Positions 22,305 through 34,991 of a stretch of 64,000 bases of DNA are shown here, piece after piece. Positions within the stretch are counted from its first letter, which is position 1. Every line of letters begins with the position of its first letter. The DNA comes from Nematostella vectensis (taxonomy: Eukaryota > Cnidaria > Anthozoa > Actiniaria > Edwardsiidae), in assembly GCF_932526225.1 (NCBI RefSeq), contig NC_064037.1:5042703-5106702 (forward strand), read 5' to 3'. Position numbers and translations under genes: made by a program. The notes below the pieces were generated by a model that saw only the letters and a list, made by a program, of their open reading frames with translations, was not told where the DNA came from and made no database searches.

Positions 22305-25090
22305 CTACACTTTGCGCTCGTCATCACAATTATTTTCTGCATAAAACTCCGTCAGTACGTCCAAATTGGAATCCAGAACATCTACAAAGTTTTGAATATC
22401 CTCCATAACAGTGTATTGCTCTTCTTCTGCGCCTCCTAGAGCTTTCATGAAGTCTTTACGGTATGGTACAGCCTTCATGGCAAGCTGAAAAAGAGCAAGC
22501 AAACAGTTTGATAAGTGACAAGAAAATGTTTCTGCTGAAGTCTTGATGTATGTGGTAAGCACCTGTGACTACTTACACTAAACACTCCACGTACAAGGAA
22601 ACCATGGTACTTTTTCAATGTCTTCTCATATGCCTTTGTGGCACATGGTGCTAGCTCACTGTTACCAACAAGAACTTCTTTCAAAAATGCAATAATAAAA
22701 TGCAGGGCCCTAAAAAAACAAGAATAGTAAACAATAAAGTATACGATCTCTTCATCAGCTTACATTGCACATTACGGACAAAACACTTCTTCAGGGAACA
22801 GGTCAAACATTCCAAAAAGCCCTTCCCATTTCCCTTCCATCTATACACAGGGGCCAGGGGGAGGAGGTAGCTGCAGGGATTTCGGTTTCTAGGGGGATGC
22901 TCAAAAAAGTGGGGGAAGCAAGTTCCCTGCCACACCCTATCTGCCATCCCTGATATGATACAGATATGATACTTACTTCATCATTTTCATACTTTTATAT
23001 TATATTCTCTGGACCAAGGTAATCATTGTCCAACAAAATTACAAGTAGATAAAAAAAGTAGAGATAAAAGTGAAACACACTGGTCACCCACATTATACGA
23101 TAGGAGGCAAGGCCATAAGACTCCCAGTTATAAAATCTAGTCTTATTTCTAAGAAAGAAAAGGGGTGAGTCATCTCTCAAATCTACCTTCTTAGCCAAAG
23201 CAGAGCATCTGTCCCTGAATTCTTTGCTTTTGTTGTTTTATTCTCTATTTCTTTTTCCACAACGTCTTGCAAGGTTTTAAAACGTGCAGGATCAGTCTCA
23301 TAAATCTTTCTTAATTTCTGCAGGCAAAGGGAGATTAAACAGCAATTATCATAATTTATGTTAATAATATAAATTATAATGAAAACATTTTCATTACCGT
23401 TATGTTGCCATTTATATCCATCTTCACTGGGGCAAATGCTGTTGATCCAAGTAAATCTAGAATAGACAAAGAGAATGGATTACAATTAAAAACTGATTAA
23501 CACCAAATATCAAGACATGAAAGGTTGGTTAAGCAACCTACTTTAATTCATTTTGATCATGCCCCTATCATATTTTAACAATCTACAGGGCTCCGTAGGG
23601 GTGTCAAATCATTAGGATGAGAATTAGGCTGTTCCATAGTAGGATGGATCGGATATCACAGTGATTAATGTAGATTGTTTTAACAACTTTATTGAGTAGT
23701 TTAAAACTAAAATTCACATTTTATTCAAAGAAAAAGGGTGGAGAGAAGCCAGATCCAGGGGCTTTAAAGGGGCCAACTTATAGGTAGACATTTTGTACTC
23801 TTATACATTTCTAATACTAGAAGAGCTTCTTAAAATGTATCTTAATGTGGATTTTCAGTACATTTTACTAATGAAAACAAAAACAAAGCAATGCATTCTG
23901 GGGAGGTGGAGTCTCTTACTTTAAGGTGATGATGATCAACCTTTTTAGGGTGTGTTAAACATCTGGATTTATTTTCTTTATTTATCTCTAAGCTTGACAA
24001 AAAAGGATACCCTAATTAATTGTAGACTCTTATTTCACCCTGTTTTCTATCAAACACACTAGGAACACAAGACATAATATTGTATAGTAATGACCACAAA
24101 AGCTATAATCATGCACTTTATAGTAGACTTAGTATATGGCAACTGGTTGCTAGATATTGTCACTGATAGTCTGGAGATCTACAAGATAGACCTTTCAAAT
24201 CATTCTTAATGGTTCTCACTGGGTAACTGGGTTCATTTTGTGGGAAGTCAAAATTGCATTTTACATTTGTAATTAAAGAAAATCTCTTAAATAGTATAAG
24301 TATTATTTTGATAACAAAATGATTTTCAGTTGAGTTTTGAATAAGTATGTATGCATTGTTCTCTGGCATAATAAGAGTAATTATAATACAATCAGCTCTA
24401 TCATCTAAGAATTTCTTTTTTCATTTCATCATGACAGATTGGCTTCACAATTGTTTATATCTAGGCATTCAAGCAGGCAATATAAAATAGAAAACAGAAT
24501 AAAATAACTAGTTTATTGTATACTTTTTATGCCTTGGCTAATGATCAATGATATCAAAGTATGTAACTTAGTTAATAAATTGAAATGGAAGAATGCTTAC
24601 AGCATTGGGTCAATTAGGTAAGACGTATATATAAGTATAAAAGAAATTGATCACAGAGAGATTTTGCATAAAACAAAAAAGAATAATTTCGGGTTTATGA
24701 TTCAGGGCAGATTAGCTGATTTGATTATACTTTTATTTCAAATAGACAGAATAAAAGAACTTGATTTTGGAGGATGGGCTAGTTGAGATTCGAGTGCCCA
24801 GTAAGTAAAAGTGTAGGATCGTAGTTTGAAGGTCAAAACAATCCGGTCTCTATATATTATAAACAAAAAAAATATTGGTTTTAACAGTCGCCAGATGTAA
24901 GCAGACTGCTGTGAGTTTAACGAGGAAATAAGTTAAAACGTGATCAAAAGCTCAAACTTATGCCGCTGTTTTGCTACTCACCGAAGAACGGTACGACTTC
25001 GCCGCAAGCATCGAGAAATGGCGCCGTTTCTATCCTCCGATTTTCGGGGACAGGCAAGAACTGATGCTTGGCCCGTGCAAAGAAGCTCAT
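22305..25090 (-). CDS. GLTP: Glycolipid transfer protein, complete, five exons
   Basis: Exons on the minus strand are 25090-24982, 23456-23398, 23317-23187, 22709-22577 and 22484-22305, with consistent GT/AG borders and phases, giving 203 residues (human GLTP 209). The product is a soluble all-helical protein that moves glycosphingolipids between membranes. The known headgroup-binding residues are all present: D50, N54 and K57 in DINGNITK, W97 in LLWLRR, and H135 in KKYHGF (human D48, N52, K55, W96, H140). The N-terminal exon ends ACGEVVPFF, matching the family's PPFFD region. It lies head-to-head with the zinc-finger gene, whose first ATG is about 950 bp away. Nothing looks broken. Confidence 0.95.
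22790..22960. repeat. G-rich repeat in GLTP intron
   Basis: A low-complexity G/C-rich block ('GGGGCCAGGGGGAGGAGG') resembles the other G-tract repeats in the window but lacks clear matching ends. It lies in the intron between exons 3 and 4. Confidence 0.3.
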
Positions 25091-26037
25091 CGTCTATGAA
25101 AATCTATTGCTAAATAAGAAAACTAACACCACAGCAAATGTTCAAAGGCTCAAATCTGATTTTGTGTGGAAATTGCGGCTTTCCGCACCTGCGCACGATG
25201 ATATAGAGCTGAGAGACAAATTATTCCACACTAGACGGGGGTCGGGATAGAGTGGTGCTTCCGGTGCTTTGAAAGCGTGCAACAAGATCTTGTGCCACGC
25301 GACCAAGGGTCACCGGAAGTGAACTCGCCAGTCCAAAATAAATTCCGTTACGAAAATAAATCCCAGTGAACCAATGCACACGCCGCTTCGGAGTAGTTTC
25401 CATAAACAGATAAATGATTTTTTTTAAGATAATGGAAGCATTTTTTCTCTTTATCTAATTTCAGACATGATTTTGCCTCTAAACTGTTAAACCCACTCAA
25501 TATTTATTTTTATTTTTATGCAATTTTTAACGATGTTTTCCCCCTATGCGCTCTCGCCCACACAGTCGTTGAGATTGTATCGATGTCACTTTCTAATTTC
25601 CATCTTCGCTGTCATCTCCCTCTCAATAAATCGCTGTCTAAAGCGACTGTGAACAAAGCGGATGTCAGTATTTATTTTAATAAGATCTCTGTTATTTTCC
25701 GTCTTACCTCTGACACGCGTTTTTGGTGGTGTTTTTTCAAGTTTCTTGTTTTCGAATCAATGACAGCAAAATCCCCCTCCCTACCCCATCCGGGATAATT
25801 TGTCTTTCGCGCCTGAATGAAATCCGATGAACAGAGCTTCCTCGCCATGCCGTGTTCGCCGTCTGACTTGACAGCGAGACCATTCTGCGAGTATTGAGCG
25901 GTACACGTACCTACTATGTAGCTATAAGCGAGAAGGACTCGCGATTTTAAATATTTGTGAGGTTCTAGCTTCAAATTCAAGTTCTTCCCGCCTTCTCCAC
26001 CCGAACTGATCTATGGGATGTGTTTTGTTCTTCTAAC
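25091..26037. promoter_or_regulatory. Divergent promoter region between GLTP and the zinc-finger gene
   Basis: The two start codons face away from each other across 947 bp. The region is richer in CpG than surrounding DNA at both ends (about 25150-25330 and 25800-25990). I see no TATA box next to either ATG. A shared bidirectional promoter is an inference from the arrangement. Confidence 0.4.
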
Positions 26038-29000
26038 ATGGCGTCTGAAACGGCCCCATCGGACATTCAACTCGGAGAAAACGAGGTAAAACATTGACTA
26101 ATTCACATCCCTTTGATATCCTCATGTATACTTATAGCCCTACAATTATCTCGGCTAATTTTAAAACGTGTTATAAAATATTCGAAGCACTAGGTCTCTA
26201 GAAATGTTTTCTGTTGACCAAATGAACTGTCTAAACTACACGCGCACAAACTTCAACGTAATTTTAGTGGTATAACTTTGAAATTGAACACTCTTTGTGT
26301 TCCCCTCTCTTGGACTGTGTCCTGGAGGGTTTCTGTATAACGCTATTCCGTGGACTTATTTTTAATCATTATTGGCGCTATGATGTTTTTATATTTTTCT
26401 AATTTCATTGCCGGTCCCTACACGCTCGTAAATCGTTACAAGTTTTGAACCGGCATGTCGGTGTTCGCGTAACGAAATTGCATTCAGTCGCGCATGAATG
26501 GAACCGGCAAAAATCAGCCTTCGTTAGCATGATTATTCCTATCTGGCCGGCCCAATTCAAAGCAACAATCATCACCATTCATCTAGAATCTTTACGCAGT
26601 TGGTCAAATTTCCCGGTTAGAAATCGTTACTAAATTTTGGCTATGTTCCAAGCATTTATCAGGAGATCGAACAATACAAAACAATTTCTAGGTTCAAATG
26701 CGTATTCTGAAATTCTGATTTTGATTGCAAAGTTTTAAACAATCCTTAGAGTGTTTCGTGCCTCTAATTCTTCGAGATTTTAGCAGGAAACCAAATTTTA
26801 AGAGATGTTCTAAGGTAATTCGCCGTTTTTTGAATGAGAGAAAGGAACAGTTTTAGACTTTTCTTACGTCCTTTCCTTTGTTTGGAATAGGCAATGTATG
26901 TACATTAGAACTCGTCCGTATGGATGAAGTTCCCATTGCCCTAAATAACACTGTTTTGTTACACCCTAGTAATTTTGCTACACTTATTTTCATAAACATC
27001 TTTGGACTGATATTTTTTTATTGTGGTCCTGAATCTATTCTAGGCAAGGAAAAAGTTGTATATAATGTTTGAATATTTGAATGGATCTCGCATCGTGCAG
27101 CTGTTACAACGAAACCGGCTTTACTGCCTTATATTTTTCTTTTGTAATTATTAGTTAGTTCGTTATTTAGGTTTAGGGATTGTATATTTATAGTGAAGAA
27201 ATTTGACAGGCGTGTGTAACACTTTTTGGTGGCCAATTTTATTACAACCTGTCCCGTGCGATGCGTGATATATATTTGATTGATCGCTTCATAGTGAATA
27301 CAGGTAGATCTTTTAACCTCGGTCGCGCGCGATGGTTTAATAGAACAAGTGTAAAACTATTTGTCAGATCCTGAAATTTTGTCAAATCATTAATCGTAAC
27401 TAAAACTCGAATTTACTTAAATTATTTAAGTAAGAGATGTTTAAATTTACAATGCCTTGTTGTCAAAAAAAACTTTGTTGCCTGATACGATAATAAATTA
27501 ACATATCCATACTAAGTTTTGCTGTTTTGCCTAGCTTTGATTTTTAACATCACCTAGTATTTCGAACGCTTTGAAAACGTTTCGAATTGTACTTTGAAAA
27601 TATTGGTAGGGTTTTAGTTAGATGAGCTAACGCGATGTGTGGCTTTAAATTTAAACAGATTCTCTCGCGCGGCCCGAGATGTTTAAATCCTTTGTATTGC
27701 TCATTGATATGGAGGGAGTGACCTCTCTGGCAAAAGCCTGCATATAATATATGCATTGGCATCTTATATGAACCGTCACCAATTATAGCCATCAGAACAG
27801 AGTAGACACTCGCCAACTGAGCCCTGTCGAAAGGCGACTTGTGTGACTCAAAGACCTGTTGTCCACTCCATGAAACTCATGGTTTGTCTAAAAAAGATAT
27901 TTCACAATGGAAACGCAAAAAGAGCTCGCATCCCAAGTAAGTCTTAGGATGGGTTTAATAACATTTAAGGCATTTTCTCTTTTGCACAGTTTATTATGGT
28001 TGTCACAGTCCTAAGTGCGTACTGTTGCATATAGACGTTGTATTCTTTTATCTAGACAATGTGGACCAATCTTTAACTGAAAACGTTGAAAGCATGTAGT
28101 GGGTGATTTTGTCAACATTCGAGTATTTTATAGTGTATTTTTTACAACAGTTCTTGAGATATGAAAAACACCGTCTACCATGTAAGTGCCAAGGGGAACA
28201 AATTATGCCGCAGAAACACGAGTCATTTTTATCTGTTGCAAAATGCTTTCGTATGTCGCTATCATAAAGCAACGTTAACTGTTAACTCGGGTTTACTTCT
28301 ACAGCAAGATATCACAAGCTTGAACATTGAACAATTTCCTGTGTGCTGACATGTTAATTATTACATTTAGTACATAATCTTTGATTATACTTTCTATTGT
28401 AGGCATTTGCTGAATTACACTCAAACATTTTCCGATGAGTACATCGCTATAATACTTTCTTTTATCTTTAACTTAAATCCAATGTTTCTGGCACACATTA
28501 TTATTATTCTGGTCCTTCAAAAGCACCTGTGTGTGACTATTTGCAATTCCCCAATTTGCTAGTATGCCATAAACATGCAATTTTAATAATGAATGGTTTT
28601 GAAGTACATCTTAGAGTGAATGTTCCAGATTGCATTCTCTTTGACAAACGCCCTGCCTAGACTTTTGATTTTTTTTAAATTTAGAATTCCGAACTCGAAT
28701 GTTAACTTTTTTGTGTTTTGAGGATGCCTTTATTTTGATCCCCATGCCACGAACAGGTGGGGTATATACTGATAAATAGCCTCTTTGTTCAGAATTCACT
28801 ATCTATGTAATTATATCCCCGAACGGTTGACGAAGAGTCCCTCAAAAACAATAGGTTGCGATACCTCCAAGAGGATTTCTCATTACAAAGTGCCTTTTTA
28901 TTATCTTTATATCTTTATATCTAACTTATTTTCTGCCATGCATTCCAGCCTAAATCTAGCTTTATTCTCCGAGTTTGCTTATGTATTTGGAACCCCGTTT

Positions 29001-32000
29001 TAATCCCAATTTACCTATAACCTCCAATTAACTTTTTCTTCGGTAACGAGCTCGCTGTCAAGTCTACGCACAGCCCCGTCTCGGCACCGAAAGGGTCCAA
29101 AGCACATTTAATATGGTAATTGCTTGAGTTCAATTTTTCAATTCCTAATTTTCACACGTGTTCTTTGAGTGTCCGAATGACGTCAAAAGAGATCAGATAT
29201 GCATTCGAGTCGGTGATAAAAGTACAGTACGCGATTTGTTGTTTTGTTCTTCTTCTGCCAATACCGCAGCGCCTCCGTTAATCCCGCGAGTTTCCCGCAG
29301 CGCATTGCGAAAAATAGTACGACCCCGCAATAAACCATGAACTCAAAACTTCCCAAATTAGGCGATTAATTTTTAATCACGCGCAACACTCGTGCATTCT
29401 GCTTTCTGATGCTTTTGTCGTGGGAGGTACCGAAGCATCGCCCAATTGAACGCGTTCCTGTACGTTAGTCTGCACAGCTCGTGTTACTATGGCGACCACT
29501 AATGCTAATAACATCGCTGTGAACGTCGCGAGTGGGGTAAAATATAAGCGGGAGATTATGTCAATTCATGTGCGTTGCGAGTTGAACACAATGGGCTTAA
29601 TCGCTGCGTAGGTTTGTTATTCGGGTAAGCGCGGATTGTGTCAGATCCTATGTTTGTGCTTCATTGGTCCAAAATAATTGTGTCTTGATGCATACAATTT
29701 TCTTACTGGCACACGCAGTTGAGTTTTTCTATTAAATCGCATTATATCTGTTTCACATTTGATTTATTTCTATTTTATTTGTTTCTTGTTTATATATTTT
29801 GTTCTCAAGCAACAAAATATTACCTCGACGTTCTATGACAATTTTAGGCCATTTCTAACAAAACAACGCAACGTCCCACAGAGACTTCCTTTCCCGCGAC
29901 TTCGGGACACCCGCGGGATAGACGAAAGAGTTACCGTAATTACTCGAATAACAATCATGGCGCTTCCTTTTTTAACGTACAAGTAAAAATTATCCCAGAA
30001 TCACAACCTTTCAATGGTAAAATGTTGTGGCGTGTTAGTACGTCCAGTTTTCGTTACTTTTCTTCTAACTAACTGCCCCTCATCATTATCGGGTACTCAA
30101 AAAGAACACGCTTGGGTGATGCGCTTATTCATTTATCCTCTAAGGCAAACCGCTTATTCGAGGGAGGCGCTTATTCGGGCAATAATGGCACTCTGGGCTG
30201 AAGAGCTTGTACTTGAACCAAAATTTTAAGTTGAGTATTAAAGGTTTTCAACTTTTAAGGTGCATTTTCTATGAACAAAAAGATAGTGCCTTTTTATGCG
30301 AGCTTTTTAGTAGGCAGACGTAACCTGATATGTAATTCTCCTAGCAGATGCTGTGAAAATTGCCATGAAAATTTCCATATCGTTTATTAGGTGTCGGGTT
30401 ATTATAATCCGTTTTTTACTTGATTATGATTATTTTTTATTATTATCTTTGCTTTTTTTTTCAAAACGCCGCAGTAGGGTTTTTAATGTAGGGTATGTAT
30501 ATACGTAACTCTACATTTGCAGCTTGCTAAACTCTAATTTCTTAAACTTATAGTTTCTCCTGTAAGTATATTATTAACATAACAATGAATAACCTTTGAG
30601 ATGATTAGCCAAAAACGCCTGTATGTCTAATATTTATTTATTAGTCTTGCAAAAGTGGGTCTTATTTTTATTTTAATAATAATAGTAAAGCAAACAATGG
30701 GTGCTTATCGATACTTCTATGTAACTTCCACCAGTTGTACTGGTGCGAGAGGCGCAGACAGAGCTAGGCACCAAATCAAACGACACCTTGTGTGTATTTT
30801 TAGTAAGTACTGTCACTGGGAGTGGTTACTGCCAGAAGGTTTATTTCGTTTTCTCCCTGAAATTTATGATATAGTTCAGGAGAGAGATACTTTAAATAAA
30901 AAAAAACATTGTGGATCCAAAGTTTGAATGAAAAAAAAAATTGTGGATCCAAAGTGATTAAGATAAAAAAAAAGGAATTGACTAGGTTTCGATGGAAATT
31001 AGCACCGTCAGAGTTACCCTTACAGATTATCTTGTTCAAATTGAATTTATCTCTTTCCATAAAATTCGAGATCATATGGTTTTCTTGGTTGTAAACGTCT
31101 AATTTCTTCTACCTATTCGTCATTGATTGACTAAAATTGCTTATAACGAGTGAAACAGTTCTCAAAAAGGCTTAGATTTGCTCGAACAGGAGATTTTTGT
31201 ACTACCTGCCTGCCGGATTTACGACCTTCAATGTGTAATTTGGTCACAAGCTTTCTTTAAGCGTGGGTTAGCGTCGTGACTAACCGTTTTGACTGGTTTA
31301 TGATGCAAGCAAACGCGTCAAACATACTTGCAGGACGAACCATTCGATCAAGGATTGTGCAATGGGCCCCGCCCACTCGAATACTGATCAGTCTCTTCCC
31401 CTTGACTTATGAAGAGAAAAATCAGAAAAAAAAATTATTATTGCGCGATGAAATCATTAAAAATGGGTTACTTTTACTGAAGTCAGGAAAAAGGACATTT
31501 TTTTTCAGGGAGGATTGCATTGAGTTGAATTACTCCGCCTCCTCAAAAGTACATGCACAGCTTTAGAGGGAAAGACAACCCGGAATACGAATTACAAGAA
31601 TTGAGCAGAGGAGATATGCTCTGTTGTTTTATGTAGAGAAAAAAATATTGAACAACATTTATATATGTATATTTATATATTTTATATATTGTAGTGCATA
31701 CTTTTAGATTATATCTGTATTTCGAGTGTGAGTTAATCCTAGACAAAAGAATATTCAATCACTCCCTCAATTGTCTTGATGATTTATCCCTTAGGCATAG
31801 TGTCTAGCCAAAGTCATCTCTACTAGTTTGGCTTAAGTAGCCTTATTTCTTGTGCGTTTGAAATACGAAAAGGTGTTTAAACTGGCTCATTCCGTAAACA
31901 GCTAAAGTGTAAGCTACGGAAAAGATGATGTTTAAAGCCATTCCGAGTTTGAAATTTACTGCATGTTTTGCTATCATTGCTTTCTATTTTCCTTTATGTA

Positions 32001-34991
32001 GCAAGGTTTGGAATACGGAAAGGCGGCGAATTTAAACGTCTTTTATCCTGTTAACAGTACTTCAGTTGCTACCGTTAATCGATACCAAGGAAGGAGGTTT
32101 TGGTTGGTTTCAAACGTATCGAGTCTACTTTGTTTGCGAGTGATACTAAACGGGCACGGAAAGCTACTGCCATGGAGTTCGTTACTTGTTGTACTTTAAG
32201 TGTAAGCCCAAAAGCAATTAAAGTACCCTGAAGCCGACAAATCTTTTAATGGAAAACAATATTCTACGTAATCACTAAAACCTATCTTACTATAAAAACG
32301 GCTCCTTTCTATTGATAAACCAAATATTAATGAAAAAATCAATTAATTAATCCAGGTATCAGCGAAATAGAGATAAAGTAAAAGGCTCAAAGCTTAATTG
32401 TCAAAAACTTGTGTAAAAAAAATAAACTGGCACTAAATATGGGAATTTGGAAAGTGTTCGCTATATAGAGGTTCTACAAATCATTCATTTATCTCTCTGT
32501 GTATCTGTTCCAGGTATTATTATACAAAGATGGGGACCCAGTACTTAAGGTGGAGCGGGGGACGCCACTCACCGTCATCAAGATGTTGTATAATGCTGAC
32601 CCCAAGAATAAAGGCACAGTTATCGCCGCACTAAAACCACACACAGACGACCCCCTACCCTGCCTGGTGACGCTCGACAAATCCACACTCACACAGGAAA
32701 AATATGATATTATTGCGTTTGGTGAGTGGCATCTTACCAGCCAAGTAATGGTTTCAAAGGCGTGTAGCCTTGCCCTAACCGTACCCTGCTCTAAAAGGCG
32801 TATGCTGCCTGAGCCTTGTAGGCTGCCTGAGCCTTGTATGCTGCCTGAGCCTTGTAGGCTGCTGTCTCCAAGGTCTCCCTGCGGTCTCCCAAGTAGTTCC
32901 TGTAGCGTCTAGAAATCGCTGCTTCTGGATTTGATGTAGTCGCCGTTGAATAAATAAAAAGTCCTTAAATGTTTTGATACGTTATTGTTTTCCACATCAA
33001 CCCCTATATTGTGCTTGTGCGGTCAATGTAAGCTTGTGTAAAAAGTGGCGAATTTGTGCACCCCGTCTAAAAGAAAAAAAAATACAAATCTGCTCCCCAT
33101 CGGCCCATCGATTGTCCAAATTCTTTCTTCTATTATCTCCCTACTTTCACCTTTTCTCTTTTTTTTTCCTTTCTGCAGTTCACGTTCACATCCTGACCTG
33201 TTGCATTCATTTTTCCTGTTGGTCACGGAGTCTTTTCTCGTTTCAGAACAACCGAAGCCTCAACGTCTGGGCGAGTACCAGCTCACGCAACCTGTTATAG
33301 CCATGGGGCCTGGGGGCCACCCCCAGGGCGCAGCCATTATACACACCGCCGCTGGATGGCCGCCGGGCAATACCGCGGGCATCACCTATGCGCCTGTCAA
33401 TCAATTATTACAAAATCACATGACGCTACCTCCGGGTCACCCAAACATGATTGGGAAGCCTGTGTTGCCTATGACGCACGCGATGTCACACGTAGCGCCA
33501 ATAATAAGTAACGCACTGTCGAACGGTAGCGCTGGCCCTAATGTCGCTCCAGCGCAGATGGGCGCCTTTTCCTCGATAATCCCTAGAAAAAGCCCACTAA
33601 CCCTTAAACCTTCGACGCCTTCGAGGCGTAAACGATCTGGACACAAAACCGCATTCCCGCGGAAAATAACCTTGTGCGTGCCGGATAACGTCACCGAATC
33701 GCCTGGCGTGAATGTTAAGAAATTTATGTACCCGAAGAGCAGACACGACGATAAGGAACCGACGGAAGATTACAATGAAGGCGCGGAGAAGCCAAACTCC
33801 AGCGTACCCTGTGACAGCACAGCGGGGAGTGGCCACGAGAACGGAGAGATTCCTTCACCTGCCAAAGACGACCGTGGGCGTCACGGGTGCAAGTCAAGCC
33901 CAATGTCGGAGCATAGTTGTAACGAGGATCACCCCGTCTATCACGGGCATCGATCGGACGGTAGTTCCCCCGAGCACGACTCCAGTATGGGCGAGAGCGA
34001 TGGTCGGCCGATTAATATCGATAGCGATGAGCGGGAAAGCTTCGGGAATGACTCGGACACGAACATGCCGACTGCAACGCAGAGCGGGATCGTAAGTCTT
34101 TCGGATAACATGTATCGCGGCGGCGGCGGCAGTGATCGTGGTGGCAGCGGCGAAATTCGAGTCGACTCCGACGAGCGCGATTCCGAAGGTGATGATCACG
34201 TGAGGTACAACGCGCGCCAGGGCCGCGACGACGTGCGATTTATTCGCTCCGGGTGTAGATCGGAGAGCGAGTACCCACATGGCGCCACGGTACAGTACCC
34301 CACTGCAATAGTGCGGCTCGAAAACACGGTCCGGATAAAGACAGAACCCGTTGAACGCGGTCACCTAGACGCGCCAGATCGTAGTGAGAAGTACTCAAAT
34401 AACGGAATGCCCGCGAGCGAGCATGAACCGCCGGGAGGACGCGACATGGAAGCGGAGCCCTCGAGTTACTTACCAAGTTCGTCTATGCGCAGTCACGAGG
34501 GGGGAGCTGCTGCGTTACACCCCGGTACGCCCTCCTTGCCCGGGACCACAGTACTACCCAGTGGTCTGACGCCGTACCCACCGAGCTACCCACGAAACGG
34601 CACGACTGAAGGGGTCGCGTTCCGGTGCGAACAGTGCCAAAAGGAGTTTGATACGTCGGCAGCGTTGGAGCGTCACAGGCGCTCGCATAGCGGTGAAAGA
34701 CCCTACAAATGCAAGATATGTGGCTGGGGTTTTAATTTGAGTGGGAACTTGAATCAACATATGGCCATTCACCAGAAAGTGAAGCCGTTCAAATGCGTCT
34801 ATTGCGGGAAAACTTTCGCGCGATCGAACGTTCTAAAGGCGCACGTGCGCTGCCATACCGGTGAGCGACCGTTTCAATGTGAACTTTGCGGAGCCAAGTT
34901 TATCATTTCTCACAATCTGAAGAAACACTTGTTGAATCGGCACCAGGTGGTGTGGGAAGAGAGGCGGTGGTCCGGCAAGGGGCAGAGCTGA
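26038..34991 (+). CDS. Four-finger C2H2 zinc-finger protein with alternative first exons
   Basis: Modelled exons are 26038-26085, 32514-32721 and 33247-34991, giving 666 residues. The second exon (VLLYKDGDPVLKVERGT... to ...YDIIAF) is a compact domain I do not recognise. The long last exon is Ser/Gly/acidic and probably disordered. It carries a basic patch SRRKRSGHK, a SUMO-type site IKTE, and four C-terminal C2H2 fingers from about residue 543. The fingers run CEQC..H..H, CKIC..H..H, CVYC..H..H and CELC..H..H with HSGERPYK, HQKVKPFK and HTGERPFQ linkers, so sequence-specific nuclear DNA binding is likely. Two further ATG exons (27907, 29489) fit the same acceptor. I cannot place the protein in a named family. 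An AATAAA-type signal occurs near 35514. Confidence 0.85.
27907..27936 (+). CDS. Alternative first exon 2 of the zinc-finger gene (METQKELASQ)
   Basis: ATG followed by ten codons and a perfect donor CAA|GTAAGT in phase 0, matching the acceptor at 32514. It lies inside the first intron of the model that starts at 26038. It is short, so chance cannot be excluded; the phase match and donor strength favour it. Confidence 0.45.
29178..29185 (+). promoter_or_regulatory. Full palindromic CRE, TGACGTCA
   Basis: A perfect cAMP-response-element consensus about 300 bp upstream of the candidate first exon at 29489. Seen in sequence; function inferred from position. Confidence 0.4.
29489..29536 (+). CDS. 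Alternative first exon 3 of the zinc-finger gene (MATTNANNIAVNVASG)
   Basis: ATG with a good context (TACTATGG), sixteen codons, and a donor GGG|GTAAAA in phase 0. The length and phase equal those of the 26038 exon, which also ends in GTAAAA. It lies downstream of a CRE and a CpG-containing stretch. Confidence 0.45.
29932..30195. repeat. Interspersed repeat with 'GCGCTTATTCG' motifs
   Basis: 'ACCGTAATTACTCGAATAA' near the left side and 'CGCTTATTCGAGGGAGGCGC' near the right are mutually complementary in part (TTATTCGAG / CTCGAATAA). This is the pattern of a palindromic MITE-like repeat. It lies in the zinc-finger gene intron. The family name is uncertain. Confidence 0.4.

Noticed and set aside
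33045-33246. Upstream extension of the zinc-finger open frame to an ATG at 33045
   Set aside because: The extension is pyrimidine-rich intron ending in TTTCAG at 33241-33246, and the upstream exon at 32514 joins in phase.
33437-34772. Several minus-strand and alternative-frame ORFs over the zinc-finger exon
   Set aside because: Shadows of a GC-rich 1.7-kb coding exon; no splice or family support.
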